From: Candidatus Eisenbacteria bacterium
GTDB taxonomy: Bacteria > Orphanbacterota > Orphanbacteria > Orphanbacterales > Orphanbacteraceae
DNA: 32,664 nt
Direction: 5' to 3'
Assembly (NCBI GenBank): GCA_016867715.1
Contig: VGIW01000030.1
Location: forward strand, 1-32,664
In this document: piece by piece, positions 1 to 6,940 of the stretch
Position numbering within the stretch: the stretch's first letter is position 1
Layout: each line of letters begins with the position of its first letter
The notes under the pieces: model-generated
What the model was told of the DNA's origin: nothing
Databases searched by the model: none
The model's input: the letters and a program-made list of their open reading frames with translations, nothing else
Program-made: the position numbers and the translations under genes

Positions 1-1
1 C

Positions 2-2098
2 GCGGACGGGCAGCCCTTCGTTCCGCCCGTGCTCATCGTCGTCTGCGACAACACGGAGCTGTCCGAGGTCTTCTTCCGGAAGATCAGCGGCGAGCACGAG
101 GTGGAGACCGCCGACGATGAGGGGAAGACCGTCAAGGTGAAGCGCTACGAGGCGAGCGCGATCCTTCCCGAGCTCGGCAACACCGAGACGGCGCAGCACA
201 CGATCCGCATCGACACCAAGCTCCTGAAGCAGATCGAGACGGAGGAAGGGGAGAGCAAGGACGAGGCGGCTCTCCGTCTCCGCGAGATCATCGACACCGT
301 CGGGAAGCGCGGGAAGGCCGGCGAGCAAGTGCGCTGCATCGTCTCGGTTTCGATGCTGACCGAGGGGTGGGACGCGAACAACGTGACCCACGTTCTCGGC
401 GTCCGTGCGTTCGGAAGCCAACTGCTGTGCGAGCAGGTCGTCGGGCGGGGCCTCCGAAGGATGAGCTACACGCCGGACCCGGAAACGGGGCTTTTGCATC
501 CGGAGTACGTGGATGTGTACGGGATCCCCTTCTCGCTGATCCCGTTCAAGAAGGTCCCGTCCACGGCCGAGAAACCGACTCCTCCGTATCACGACGTTTA
601 TGCTGTCGAAGAAAAGGCCGCGTTCGAGATCCGGATGCCGAACGTCGAAAGCTACGTCTACGCACTTCGAGATTCCGGTATCCGGTGCGATGTCGAGTCG
701 CTCGAGGATCTCATCATCGACCAGGAGCCCGGTGAGGTCTGGCTCGCTCCGACACGCGGCTACGTCGACAAGACAGAAACGCGGAAGGACGCGAGCGATT
801 TCGTCCGGCAGACGCGGGATGAGTACTACAAATCCATCCGGCCCCAGCAGCTCGTCTTTCGACTCTCGCAGCTCATCCTGGAAGATCTCCTTCTGGGCTC
901 CGAAGCGGAGCAGGAGGAGCGCGGCAAGGTCAAACTCCTCGCGCGTCATCAGCTCTTTCCCGAGATCGTGCGTATCGTGCAGGAGTACATCAAGAAGAAG
1001 GTCCGACTCCTGCCGGGCGTCGACGAGAGAGAGCTCGGGCTGGAACGATACGCGCGCCTCTTGCGAGAGCGGATTCGCGACAACATCCTTCCCGCCGCTG
1101 CATCGGACGAAGGGAAGCTCCTGCCGATTCTGAATTCATGGGAGCCCTATGCTACGACCGCCAACGTCAACTACAAGACCACGCGGCCGATCAAACGGCT
1201 CGTGAAGAGCCATCTCAACGCCGCGGTCCTTCGAAGCGACTGGGAGCGGCTCGCGATCGACGTGATGGAGGATCTGGATTGCGTCGAGTGCTTCACCCCG
1301 AACGACCGGCAGATCGGGCTCATGGTCCCCTACGAGCATGAGGAACATCCGCACGCCTACGAGCCGGACTTCATCGTGCGCCTCCAGAACAACACGCTGG
1401 TCATGCTCGAGATCAAGGGGAGAGCGGGGAGGATCCACGCGGAAGACCAGGTACATGCGAAGAACGCCGCCGCGAGGAAATGGGTCGCGGCGGTCAACAA
1501 CCTCGGGAAGTACGGCCGCTGGGCGTTCGAAATCTGCGAGGACCCGGCGAAGCTCCGATCGATCCTTGAGAAGCACGCCGGGGTTCCCCAGCTCGTGAAG
1601 ATCTTCCGCCACGCGGAGCCGACCCGCGAGACCGCGTGGAAAACGTGTGTCCCCCTCACGACGCTGCAGGCCGCAGCCGGTGCGTTCGGGGAAGAACAGC
1701 TCAGCCTCGACCGTTACGACGAGTGGCATGGCCGGTGGATCACATGGGACGATCCGCCGGAGTTCGAGGAAGGGATGTTCGTGGCGCAGGTCCACGGAAA
1801 GTCGATGGAGCCTCTGATCCCGTCCGGCGCGCACTGCCTCTTCCGCCCGCCGCGGGCCGGCACGCGCCAGGGCAAGATCCTTCTCGTCTGGCACTCCGGC
1901 ATCACCGATCCCCACACCGGCGGCACCTACACGGTGAAAATCTACGAGAGCGAGAAACGCGGCGCCGACGAGGGCGAGTGGGAGCACGTCCGCATCACCC
2001 TCAAACCCAAGAACCCCGACTTCCCTCCGATCGTCCTCGAACCGAAGGACGAGGGCGAGGTGCGGGTGGTGGCGGAGTTCGTGGAGGTGGTGGGGTAG
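2..2098 (+). CDS. Type III restriction-like helicase-nuclease with C-terminal S24 peptidase domain (5' partial)
   Basis: The frame is open from the first bases of the window, so the N-terminus with Walker A and DEAD-type motifs lies upstream. What remains begins in the second RecA-like helicase lobe: a motif V-like stretch (SMLTEGWDANNV) and a clear motif VI, QVVGRGLRR, at nt 434-460. Further on, PDF (about nt 1364) and EIK (nt 1409-1417) form a PD-(D/E)xK nuclease core, as in BPTD_3080-like / type III Res proteins, which cut DNA with an ATP-driven motor. The last ~140 residues are an S24/LexA-type domain: AAAG (near nt 1670), GKSMEP with the nucleophile Ser at nt 1802-1804, and YTVKIY with the general-base Lys at nt 1937-1939. 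No methyltransferase is visible downstream; it may lie upstream. The restriction role is inferred; the domain order is read directly. Confidence 0.85.
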   Translation, partial: ADGQPFVPPVLIVVCDNTELSEVFFRKISGEHEVETADDEGKTVKVKRYEASAILPELGNTETAQHTIRIDTKLLKQIETEEGESKDEAALRLREIIDTVGKRGKAGEQVRCIVSVSMLTEGWDANNVTHVLGVRAFGSQLLCEQVVGRGLRRMSYTPDPETGLLHPEYVDVYGIPFSLIPFKKVPSTAEKPTPPYHDVYAVEEKAAFEIRMPNVESYVYALRDSGIRCDVESLEDLIIDQEPGEVWLAPTRGYVDKTETRKDASDFVRQTRDEYYKSIRPQQLVFRLSQLILEDLLLGSEAEQEERGKVKLLARHQLFPEIVRIVQEYIKKKVRLLPGVDERELGLERYARLLRERIRDNILPAAASDEGKLLPILNSWEPYATTANVNYKTTRPIKRLVKSHLNAAVLRSDWERLAIDVMEDLDCVECFTPNDRQIGLMVPYEHEEHPHAYEPDFIVRLQNNTLVMLEIKGRAGRIHAEDQVHAKNAAARKWVAAVNNLGKYGRWAFEICEDPAKLRSILEKHAGVPQLVKIFRHAEPTRETAWKTCVPLTTLQAAAGAFGEEQLSLDRYDEWHGRWITWDDPPEFEEGMFVAQVHGKSMEPLIPSGAHCLFRPPRAGTRQGKILLVWHSGITDPHTGGTYTVKIYESEKRGADEGEWEHVRITLKPKNPDFPPIVLEPKDEGEVRVVAEFVEVVG

Positions 2099-2501
2099 GC
2101 CCTTCCCGATCCGCGGGGTGAATCGTATGCACTACGGATAGAGCCATCAATCCACAGCGCGCGAGGGACGACCTAACCATATTCTCCACAAGTGGTTGCA
2201 AGCGTTTCCCCTCCCTGTTTCTTTCCGGTCCGGGCGTCATCTTTGGCCTTTCGGAGATGAGTTCGGACAGCTAGCATAAACCTGCTCGACGAGATGTCCA
2301 CGCTCCCGGGGGCAGGTCTTGGTCGAGCGGAGAGGAGGTGACTTCCACGAACACCGGACCGACGTAAGAACGAGAGGACCAACCTCGAAGCAACTATTCG
2401 CCGCATAGAGCATACTACTGACTGCTGTCTTTTGTAGGTATATCGTTTCTACATTAAATGAGAGGGAACATGAAATGACGATTGTTCAGAACCATCTTCA
2501 C

Positions 2502-2522
2502 CCGGTCCTCGCCGAGGACCGG
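2502..2522. repeat. Short palindrome (hairpin)
   Basis: Arms CCGGTCCT and AGGACCGG are perfect reverse complements around a 5-nt centre (CGCCG). No T-run follows on either strand, so it is not a standard intrinsic terminator. Confidence 0.5.
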
Positions 2523-2681
2523 AGAAAGGAAGCATGTCTTGGAAATTCTAATTCGGCGGCGAATTCGGAGTCTTCTTGCCAACGTCCCCTCGGTGTCGAA
2601 CAAGGCGAGGATCTACTCCACAGAGAGTCGATTCGACTTTCGCTTCGCAATGGGGCTCCCACGATGGCTCATCGCCTGGGT

Positions 2682-2690
2682 TGCTATACT
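2682..2690 (+). promoter_or_regulatory. Extended -10 promoter-like site
   Basis: TGC followed directly by TATACT (2685-2690) is a good extended -10 element; no good -35 is present at the usual distance. Initiation would fall near 2697, just ahead of the hairpin at 2722-2763. Confidence 0.35.
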
Positions 2691-2721
2691 TTTCAAACGG
2701 ATGTTCCATTAGGCCGATCGG

Positions 2722-2763
2722 GCACAGGTGGGGGGGCGCTTCGTGCCCCCCCATTTCCTGTGC
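2722..2763. terminator. Strong GC-rich hairpin, possible terminator or small-RNA structure
   Basis: An outer stem GCACAGG/CCTGTGC (2722-2728 with 2757-2763) encloses an inner stem of seven G-C pairs (2730-2736 with 2746-2752) and a TTCG-containing loop. Only a short ATTT follows the inner stem and there is no T-run after the outer one. Structure is certain from sequence; function is not. Confidence 0.45.
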
Positions 2764-3158
2764 AATGCCGGCAATTCTGGCGGAAATCCGGAAACGCCCT
2801 ACCGAATTCACTGAGAACCGCCAGGACCTCCCCGAACCTCCCAGGTCCCGTCAAGAAGGGAACGTTCGCAACTTCGTCCGCATTCCCCCCGTCACTCTCA
2901 AGCTCCCCGTGCACAGCGCCTGGTCGCTCGGGAGCCGGGTCGTGGGCGGCATGGGGCCGCAGAGGAACCCGGCTCTGCTGCACGGGTCGCTGTTGGGAGC
3001 GGGAGTGAGGGGAGCGAGCCTCCAGGAAAGAGCGCCCGGAGCCTGACGATCCACCGGCTCCGCCCCCGGACATTGCCCTTGTCGTCTCCTCCACTCTTCT
3101 TGCGGCACGGTCTTTGCCGGCCCCTCAGCGGGGGGGGCGAGTCCCGGCCGGAGCGAGC

Positions 3159-3791
3159 ATGAACATCGTCGCAGATGATCGGGAAGAGAACGCAGGAGTT
3201 GTCGAGAGCCTGCGGGAGATGAAAGATGTCCACGTCGAAATCCGACGCCTGCGGATTGGAGACTACCTGGTCGCCGGGAGGGTGCTCTTTGAACGGAAGA
3301 CCCTGGCGGACTTCGCCGTCTCTCTCATCGACGGACGCCTCTTCCGGCAGTCCGCCTGGCTCGCCTACCAGATACTGCCGGCCGTCTACATCGTCGAAGG
3401 TGAGGCTTGCGACGCGATGAGGTGTGGGGTGAGTCGGGAGGCGATCCAAGGCGCTCTCGTCACGCTCAGCGTGATCTACGGCTTTCCCGTGATTCGCACA
3501 ACGGATCCGAAAGAAAGCGCTCGGCTGATCTCCTACGCCTGCGACCAGATCGATCGGGCGAGAAGAGAAGCGATCGCCCGTCCGGGCTACCGTCCAAAGG
3601 GCAAACGGAAACGCCAGCTCTTCATCCTTCAAGGATTGCCGCAGGTGGGGCCCGTCCGAGCGCGGCTCCTCCTCGACGCTTTCGGGAGCGTGAGAGGGGT
3701 CTTCCTCGCCGGGCAAGATGAGCTCCGTCGCCTGAAGGGGATCGGCGAAGGGACCGCGGAGGCGATCGAATGGGCGGTCTCTGAGGGTTGA
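3159..3791 (+). CDS. ERCC4-type (XPF/MUS81-like) nuclease with helix-hairpin-helix
   Basis: The 210-aa protein has the ERCC4 nuclease core: ADDRE near residue 5-9, GD at 34-35, then FERKTLAD at 44-51, matching the GDx(n)ERKxxxD signature of XPF, MUS81 and archaeal Hef nucleases, which cut branched or flap DNA. A tandem helix-hairpin-helix follows in the last third (GLPQVGPVRARLLL and LKGIGEGTAEAI), the usual structure-specific DNA-binding partner. No helicase domain is attached, so this is the compact nuclease-HhH form. I chose the ATG at 3159 because GGAG lies 5 nt upstream and the core begins immediately; an in-frame ATG at 3114 would add a poorly conserved leader. The gene stands alone between two non-coding stretches, near the restriction-like gene, so a role in repair or defence is possible. 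Confidence 0.85.
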   Translation: MNIVADDREENAGVVESLREMKDVHVEIRRLRIGDYLVAGRVLFERKTLADFAVSLIDGRLFRQSAWLAYQILPAVYIVEGEACDAMRCGVSREAIQGALVTLSVIYGFPVIRTTDPKESARLISYACDQIDRARREAIARPGYRPKGKRKRQLFILQGLPQVGPVRARLLLDAFGSVRGVFLAGQDELRRLKGIGEGTAEAIEWAVSEG

Positions 3792-3797
3792 GTCGCT

Positions 3798-3826
3798 GTA
3801 GGAGCCGCGACGACAGCTGCCCCTAC
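3798..3826. repeat. REP-like imperfect palindrome
   Basis: GTAGGAGC and GCCCCTAC are reverse complements with one mismatch around a 13-nt centre. The GTAGGAGC core recalls REP elements of other bacteria, but only one copy is visible here, so this is a resemblance rather than an assignment. Confidence 0.35.
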
Positions 3827-4036
3827 GGGGGCTCGTCGGTCACACCGAGGGACGGAGTCCCGCTCGCCGCAACATCCAGGTGAACCACGCGACGGACGCG
3901 ACGACATCTCGAGTTTCATAGCCCGGCACCGGAACTGCTTCGTGAAGGAAGGATGGAGGCGAAGCGGATAGGGCGGCTCGGTGAGATGCTGATGTCTCGA
4001 GGGTGTGGCGGGCCTGAGGCCCTTGCCGATTCGAGC

Positions 4037-4414
4037 CTACAGGCGAAGCAACGCTCGGAGCCGATCCTTCACTTCAGTCCGGAGAGACTCGGGAGCTTTG
4101 CCGAGCTTGTGTTTGATCATCGCCTTGTGGATTGTATAGAGATTCCAGCAGAGGACCGTGAACGACACCTTGAGGCCGGTCTCCTTGAAGTCCGGATGGC
4201 TGTCGAGCACGGGCACGTTGTAGATACCGTGAATGAGTCGGGACGTGATCGGGATGAACACCGCATGTGAACTGGAAGGACTCCCCTCTCCGTCGGTCAG
4301 CGCGAGTAGCGTTCCCTCCAGAGGCTCCGCAATGAACACGGGACGCTTCTTGGCCTCCGGCTTGTCCGTGAAAGGGTACTCGACCAAGCAGATGTCGCCG
4401 GGGGAGAGTGGCAT
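4037..4414 (-). CDS. MazF/PemK-like toxin
   Basis: The 125-aa protein opens with PGDICLVEYPFTD followed by KKRPVFIAE, the N-terminal signature of the MazF/PemK fold, whose members are usually sequence-specific mRNA endoribonucleases. The C-terminus (EVKDRLRALL) is also like the family. The ATG at 4412-4414 lies 8 nt after the stop of the 66-aa gene upstream, so the two are co-transcribed and probably translationally coupled. It is the last gene of a three-gene minus-strand operon. The upstream position of a small acidic partner fits antitoxin-toxin order. Activity is inferred from family; some MazF-fold proteins in such contexts are not proven toxins. Confidence 0.75.
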   Translation of the reverse strand: MPLSPGDICLVEYPFTDKPEAKKRPVFIAEPLEGTLLALTDGEGSPSSSHAVFIPITSRLIHGIYNVPVLDSHPDFKETGLKVSFTVLCWNLYTIHKAMIKHKLGKAPESLRTEVKDRLRALLRL

Positions 4415-4422
4415 GTGCGCGC

Positions 4423-4623
4423 TTACTCGTAGATGTCTTCCGACTTATCCAGCCAGAAGTCGAGGCTACCCGATGCCTCGATCTTTCGCAGGTGAATCCA
4501 ATCTTCCAGCGTTAGAACGCACTCGGGATTGAGAACCAGCGTCCAGTGTTCGGGAATGACCAGGTCAACGGACGGCCCGAGCGCACGATCGCGAGCGTCG
4601 TAGTCGATGGCGATTCCTGTCAT
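4423..4623 (-). CDS. Small acidic protein, candidate antitoxin
   Basis: This 66-aa protein is not one I recognise. It is acidic (many Asp and Glu, ending KSEDIYE) with a region rich in Trp and Leu (EDWIHLRKIE). Its ATG overlaps the stop of the upstream DUF6941-like gene in an ATGA junction, and a strong Shine-Dalgarno (GGAGGGA) lies just upstream, so the frame is very likely translated. Position directly before a MazF-like gene, small size and charge make an antitoxin plausible. There is no recognisable DNA-binding motif such as AbrB/MazE or RHH, so it may be a new antitoxin type or simply an operon partner. Confidence 0.65.
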   Translation of the reverse strand: MTGIAIDYDARDRALGPSVDLVIPEHWTLVLNPECVLTLEDWIHLRKIEASGSLDFWLDKSEDIYE

Positions 4624-5018
4624 TGGGCTCCCTCCTGTCGCACAACTCGAACATCCCGCCCGGCAACGTATTGCCCATCGAGGAAGAACGAAATTCTCAC
4701 TCGTCCTGGACGGGGAACCCGCAGAGGGGGTAACCCGAAGTTGAGTTCGATCACGGACAACTTGTCCGGCGGACCCTTCACGGGACCGGACAGGCGACCG
4801 ATCTCGATGCGGGGTTCGTCAAGATACTCGAGGACCAATTCTCCCTTGTGATCGTCCGAAGAGACTTCCGTAACGGCAACGAACACGTGAAAACCGGGCG
4901 TTTCGTTGCTCGGCCCGAGATTGATCGTGTTGAAGGTTCCGGCTATGTGAATCTTCTTCGAGCCTTCTTCTCGGAAGACCTTGTCCGCGATCAACATGGC
5001 AAGAAGGTACGCCGACAT
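4620..5018 (-). CDS. DUF6941-like family protein
   Basis: The 132-aa product starts MSAYLLAMLIADKVFREEG and continues with HIAGTFNTI; this pattern (an ALIADxxxxE segment, then IxGxFxxI) resembles the DUF6941 family, which has no established function. The rest is beta-rich and soluble, with no signal peptide or membrane span. The start at 5018 is chosen because family similarity begins there; an in-frame ATG at 5111 would add 31 Arg/Gly-rich residues without similarity. Its stop overlaps the ATG of the 66-aa gene, making it the first gene of the operon with the MazF-like toxin. A promoter on the same strand lies about 180 bp upstream. Confidence 0.65.
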   Translation of the reverse strand: MSAYLLAMLIADKVFREEGSKKIHIAGTFNTINLGPSNETPGFHVFVAVTEVSSDDHKGELVLEYLDEPRIEIGRLSGPVKGPPDKLSVIELNFGLPPLRVPRPGRVRISFFLDGQYVAGRDVRVVRQEGAQ

Positions 5019-5198
5019 CTTCGGGCCGCCCCTTCCTCTTTCTCTCGGAAACTCCCGGGAATTCCTCGACGCCGCTTCTTGGTTGCCGACTCGGGCACAG
5101 GGGGCACTCATCTCGCCTGGAGTCCAAGGGCCTCTGCCAGGTTACCGCTCGGGAAGGGCCAGCAGACCCTCGGAGCCCCACCAGAACCCTTTGTGGCA

Positions 5199-5227
5199 AG
5201 TATCGGCCATGCGGATGCCGTCGTCAA
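5199..5227 (-). promoter_or_regulatory. Sigma70-type promoter for the toxin operon
   Basis: On the minus strand TTGACG (5227-5222), a 17-nt spacer and GATACT (5204-5199) form a near-consensus promoter. Transcription would start near 5191 and run into the DUF6941-66aa-MazF operon after a leader of about 170 nt. Confidence 0.65.
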
Positions 5228-5415
5228 GCCGCATCGCGCGGGGGGGCTGGCCAAGTTTGAGAGATCCTAGCGTGCGGGTCTGTTTCTTCTTCATCGCCGC
5301 ACGCTCTAGGGGGACCCGGTCTGCCTCGTCAGCCTCGGGCTCTGAGCGACGGGTCTGAGGGACCAACCGAGCGCGGCGCATTGCGGGGAAGGCACATGCG
5401 AGTCTGCCCGGATAG

Positions 5416-5440
5416 AAAAAAAGGGCCGGCGAACCGGCCC
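5416..5440 (-). terminator. Intrinsic terminator of the RRM gene
   Basis: On the minus strand a perfect 7-bp stem GGGCCGG/CCGGCCC with a TTCG tetraloop is followed by seven T residues, 25 nt after the RRM stop codon. It is the clearest intrinsic terminator in the window. Confidence 0.92.
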
Positions 5441-5464
5441 TCTCTCTGTCGTGTTCGGCGGAGG

Positions 5465-5743
5465 TTACCAGCGACCGCGGCGGCCGCCGCCCCCCTGGTT
5501 CTCCCGGCGCGGCTGGGCCTCGCTCACCTTGAGGTTCCGCCCGCCCATGTCGTGGCCGTTCAGCGCGCGGATCGCGGCGGCCCCTTCCGCATCATCCATC
5601 TCGACAAAGCCGAACCCGCGCGGCCTGCCGGTCTCCCGGTCGGTGATCAGGCTGACCGAGCGGACGTTGCCGTGCTCTGCGAACAGCTCACGGATTTCAT
5701 CCTCGGTCGCGTTGAAGGGAAGGTTGCCGACGTAGATCTTCAT
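5465..5743 (-). CDS. RRM-type RNA-binding protein
   Basis: The 92-aa protein is a single RNA recognition motif: RNP2 IYVGNL at residues 3-8 and RNP1 RGFGFVEM near 42-49, the paired aromatic motifs that stack on RNA bases. A short tail rich in Gly and Arg ends the protein (GGGGRRGRW). This is the layout of bacterial glycine-rich RRM proteins, commonly cold-induced RNA chaperones. The ATG at 5741-5743 has GGAG upstream and begins exactly at the RRM. It is monocistronic: a strong promoter lies 250 bp upstream and a terminator follows at once. The 215-nt leader suggests post-transcriptional control. Confidence 0.93.
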   Translation of the reverse strand: MKIYVGNLPFNATEDEIRELFAEHGNVRSVSLITDRETGRPRGFGFVEMDDAEGAAAIRALNGHDMGGRNLKVSEAQPRRENQGGGGRRGRW

Positions 5744-5962
5744 ACGATCTCCAACTCCGTTCAGCCCCGAAACAAACTCACGCCCGCTCCGTCGAGCGCG
5801 GACCTTCCGCATGTTCGACCGGCGCGGGAACAACCCATCCCGCAGCGAGAAGCCTCGTGCTTTCCTGCGTTCGTGCTTGGGAACCAAACTCCATGACCGA
5901 CCTTCGATTCATCGGGGGCTTACACGGCGAGTCGACTCGGCAGGAGAAACCCCAACACACCA

Positions 5963-5995
5963 GACAGAATATCGGCCTTTCCATGATTCTGTCAA
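5963..5995 (-). promoter_or_regulatory. Promoter of the RRM gene with overlapping inverted repeat
   Basis: On the minus strand a consensus -35 TTGACA (5995-5990), an 18-nt spacer and TATTCT (5971-5966) form a strong promoter. GACAGAAT (5963-5970) and ATTCTGTC (5986-5993) are perfect reverse complements and cover parts of both elements, so a repressor could bind symmetrically across the promoter. Start of transcription near 5958 leaves a leader of about 215 nt. Confidence 0.7.
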
Positions 5996-6106
5996 GCCCC
6001 TTTGTCGGGCGGGGGGACCAGGTATCCGAGCCGAGAATCGCCGGTTGCCTGCCCTGGAGGCCGACGCAGCCGCCATTCGCCCCCCGGGCCATCTCACCGG
6101 GGGCGC

Positions 6107-6135
6107 TCGACGGCCGATAAGACACGTGCTATCCT
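6107..6135 (+). promoter_or_regulatory. Possible promoter of the secreted-protein gene
   Basis: TCGACG (6107-6112), a 17-nt spacer and TATCCT (6130-6135) match sigma70 elements at 4 of 6 positions in the -35, with a reasonable -10. The ATG follows 50 nt later. Confidence 0.4.
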
Positions 6136-6184
6136 GACGTTAGCCGCATCGACGATTCGATCCTCATCCGAAGGGAGGCCTCTC

Positions 6185-6934
6185 ATGCGAGCCCACGGGA
6201 CAGCCCTCGCCCTCGTCGCTCTTCTGGTCTCCACGGCGACGGCCGACATCCCCTTCCAGAGACAGGCCGTGCAGGAGGCGATCGTCCCTCCCGGGCGAGT
6301 CGAGGGAGGAACGGGAACCTGCTCCGTCGTCTACTACAACATCTGCTCCGGATGGTTCTGGCTCTGGTCCCCGTTTACCGATCGGGACGGACGGTGGATG
6401 GACCAAATCGGCGTCGTCTTCGACCTTCCGGAAGACTGCGGGAAAGTACCGGGATCGGAGTGCACCCATCTCGGCTTCTGGTGGTACTGGCGGTACACCC
6501 GTCCCGGGTACGGGTACACGCTCTCCTACCACCTGTGGAACGCGGACGACGGAAACTGCAAGGTGGGACCCGCGATCGGCGCGCTCTATCGACAGGACCC
6601 GGTCGAACGATGGAACTATTACCCTGGGCTCGGATCGACGACTTCCGACTACGTGACGATCACCGCCACGATGGACAAGGGGGCACTGCCCTATTGGGTG
6701 ACCGACAACAACCACAAGAACGCCGCCGCTCCGATCCGGTGTGCGGGATGGCCGGGTCCGATCGAGAAGCATTCGTTCATCTTCGGCGAAGGCTACCAAG
6801 GCACGATCTGCCCGACTTACTACGTCGGCGACCAACTCGGTCCAGTGCAGTTCCTCATGAGAGCATCCTTCTCCTGTCCGGAAACGTCGATCGAACCCGC
6901 TTCCTGGGGGACGATCAAGAGCTTGTTCCGATAG
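6185..6934 (+). CDS. Secreted protein of unknown function with SWGTIKSLFR tail
   Basis: The 249-aa product begins with a Sec signal peptide (MRAHGTALALVALLVSTATA, likely cut after ATA). The mature part is rich in Trp, Tyr and Cys (CSVVYYNICSGWFWLW and several further cysteines), typical of a disulfide-bonded extracellular beta-protein, but I recognise no named domain. It ends SWGTIKSLFR; tails of this W-G-x-I-K-x-L-[FY]-R kind recur, as I recall, at the ends of many exported proteins in Eisenbacteria-like genomes and may be a sorting or processing signal. GGGAGG lies 6 nt before the ATG. The gene is monocistronic and converges on the SDR gene with a 6-bp gap. Confidence 0.85.
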   Translation: MRAHGTALALVALLVSTATADIPFQRQAVQEAIVPPGRVEGGTGTCSVVYYNICSGWFWLWSPFTDRDGRWMDQIGVVFDLPEDCGKVPGSECTHLGFWWYWRYTRPGYGYTLSYHLWNADDGNCKVGPAIGALYRQDPVERWNYYPGLGSTTSDYVTITATMDKGALPYWVTDNNHKNAAAPIRCAGWPGPIEKHSFIFGEGYQGTICPTYYVGDQLGPVQFLMRASFSCPETSIEPASWGTIKSLFR

Positions 6935-6940
6935 ACCGGG

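Larger units (their letters stand above)
2099..3158. other. 1.06-kb intergenic region without a convincing gene
   Basis: No open frame here has codon character, a family motif and a ribosome binding site together. The stretch is more AT-rich than its surroundings, especially 2400-2475. It holds a palindrome at 2502-2522 (CCGGTCCT / AGGACCGG arms), an extended -10 promoter-like site at 2682-2690 and a strong hairpin at 2722-2763. It could be decayed mobile or defence DNA, or carry a small RNA. Confidence 0.5.
5019..5464. other. Intergenic region between the toxin operon and the RRM gene
   Basis: About 450 bp without a supported gene. It contains the minus-strand promoter at 5199-5227 for the toxin operon and the minus-strand terminator at 5416-5440 that closes the RRM gene. 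A 79-codon minus-strand frame (5142-5381) overlaps the promoter and has no family features. Confidence 0.6.
5744..6184. other. Divergent intergenic region
   Basis: About 440 bp separating the RRM gene (minus) and the secreted-protein gene (plus). It holds the RRM promoter at 5966-5995 with a superposed inverted repeat, the long RRM leader, and a weaker plus-strand promoter at 6107-6135. Apparent frames here have no coding features. Confidence 0.6.

Noticed and set aside
2475-3008. 177-codon plus-strand frame in the intergenic region
   Set aside because: It runs through the palindrome and the 2722-2763 hairpin, has no family motifs, and its composition is unlike neighbouring genes.
5142-5381. 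79-codon minus-strand frame
   Set aside because: It overlaps the toxin-operon promoter and shows no recognisable domain or ribosome binding site.
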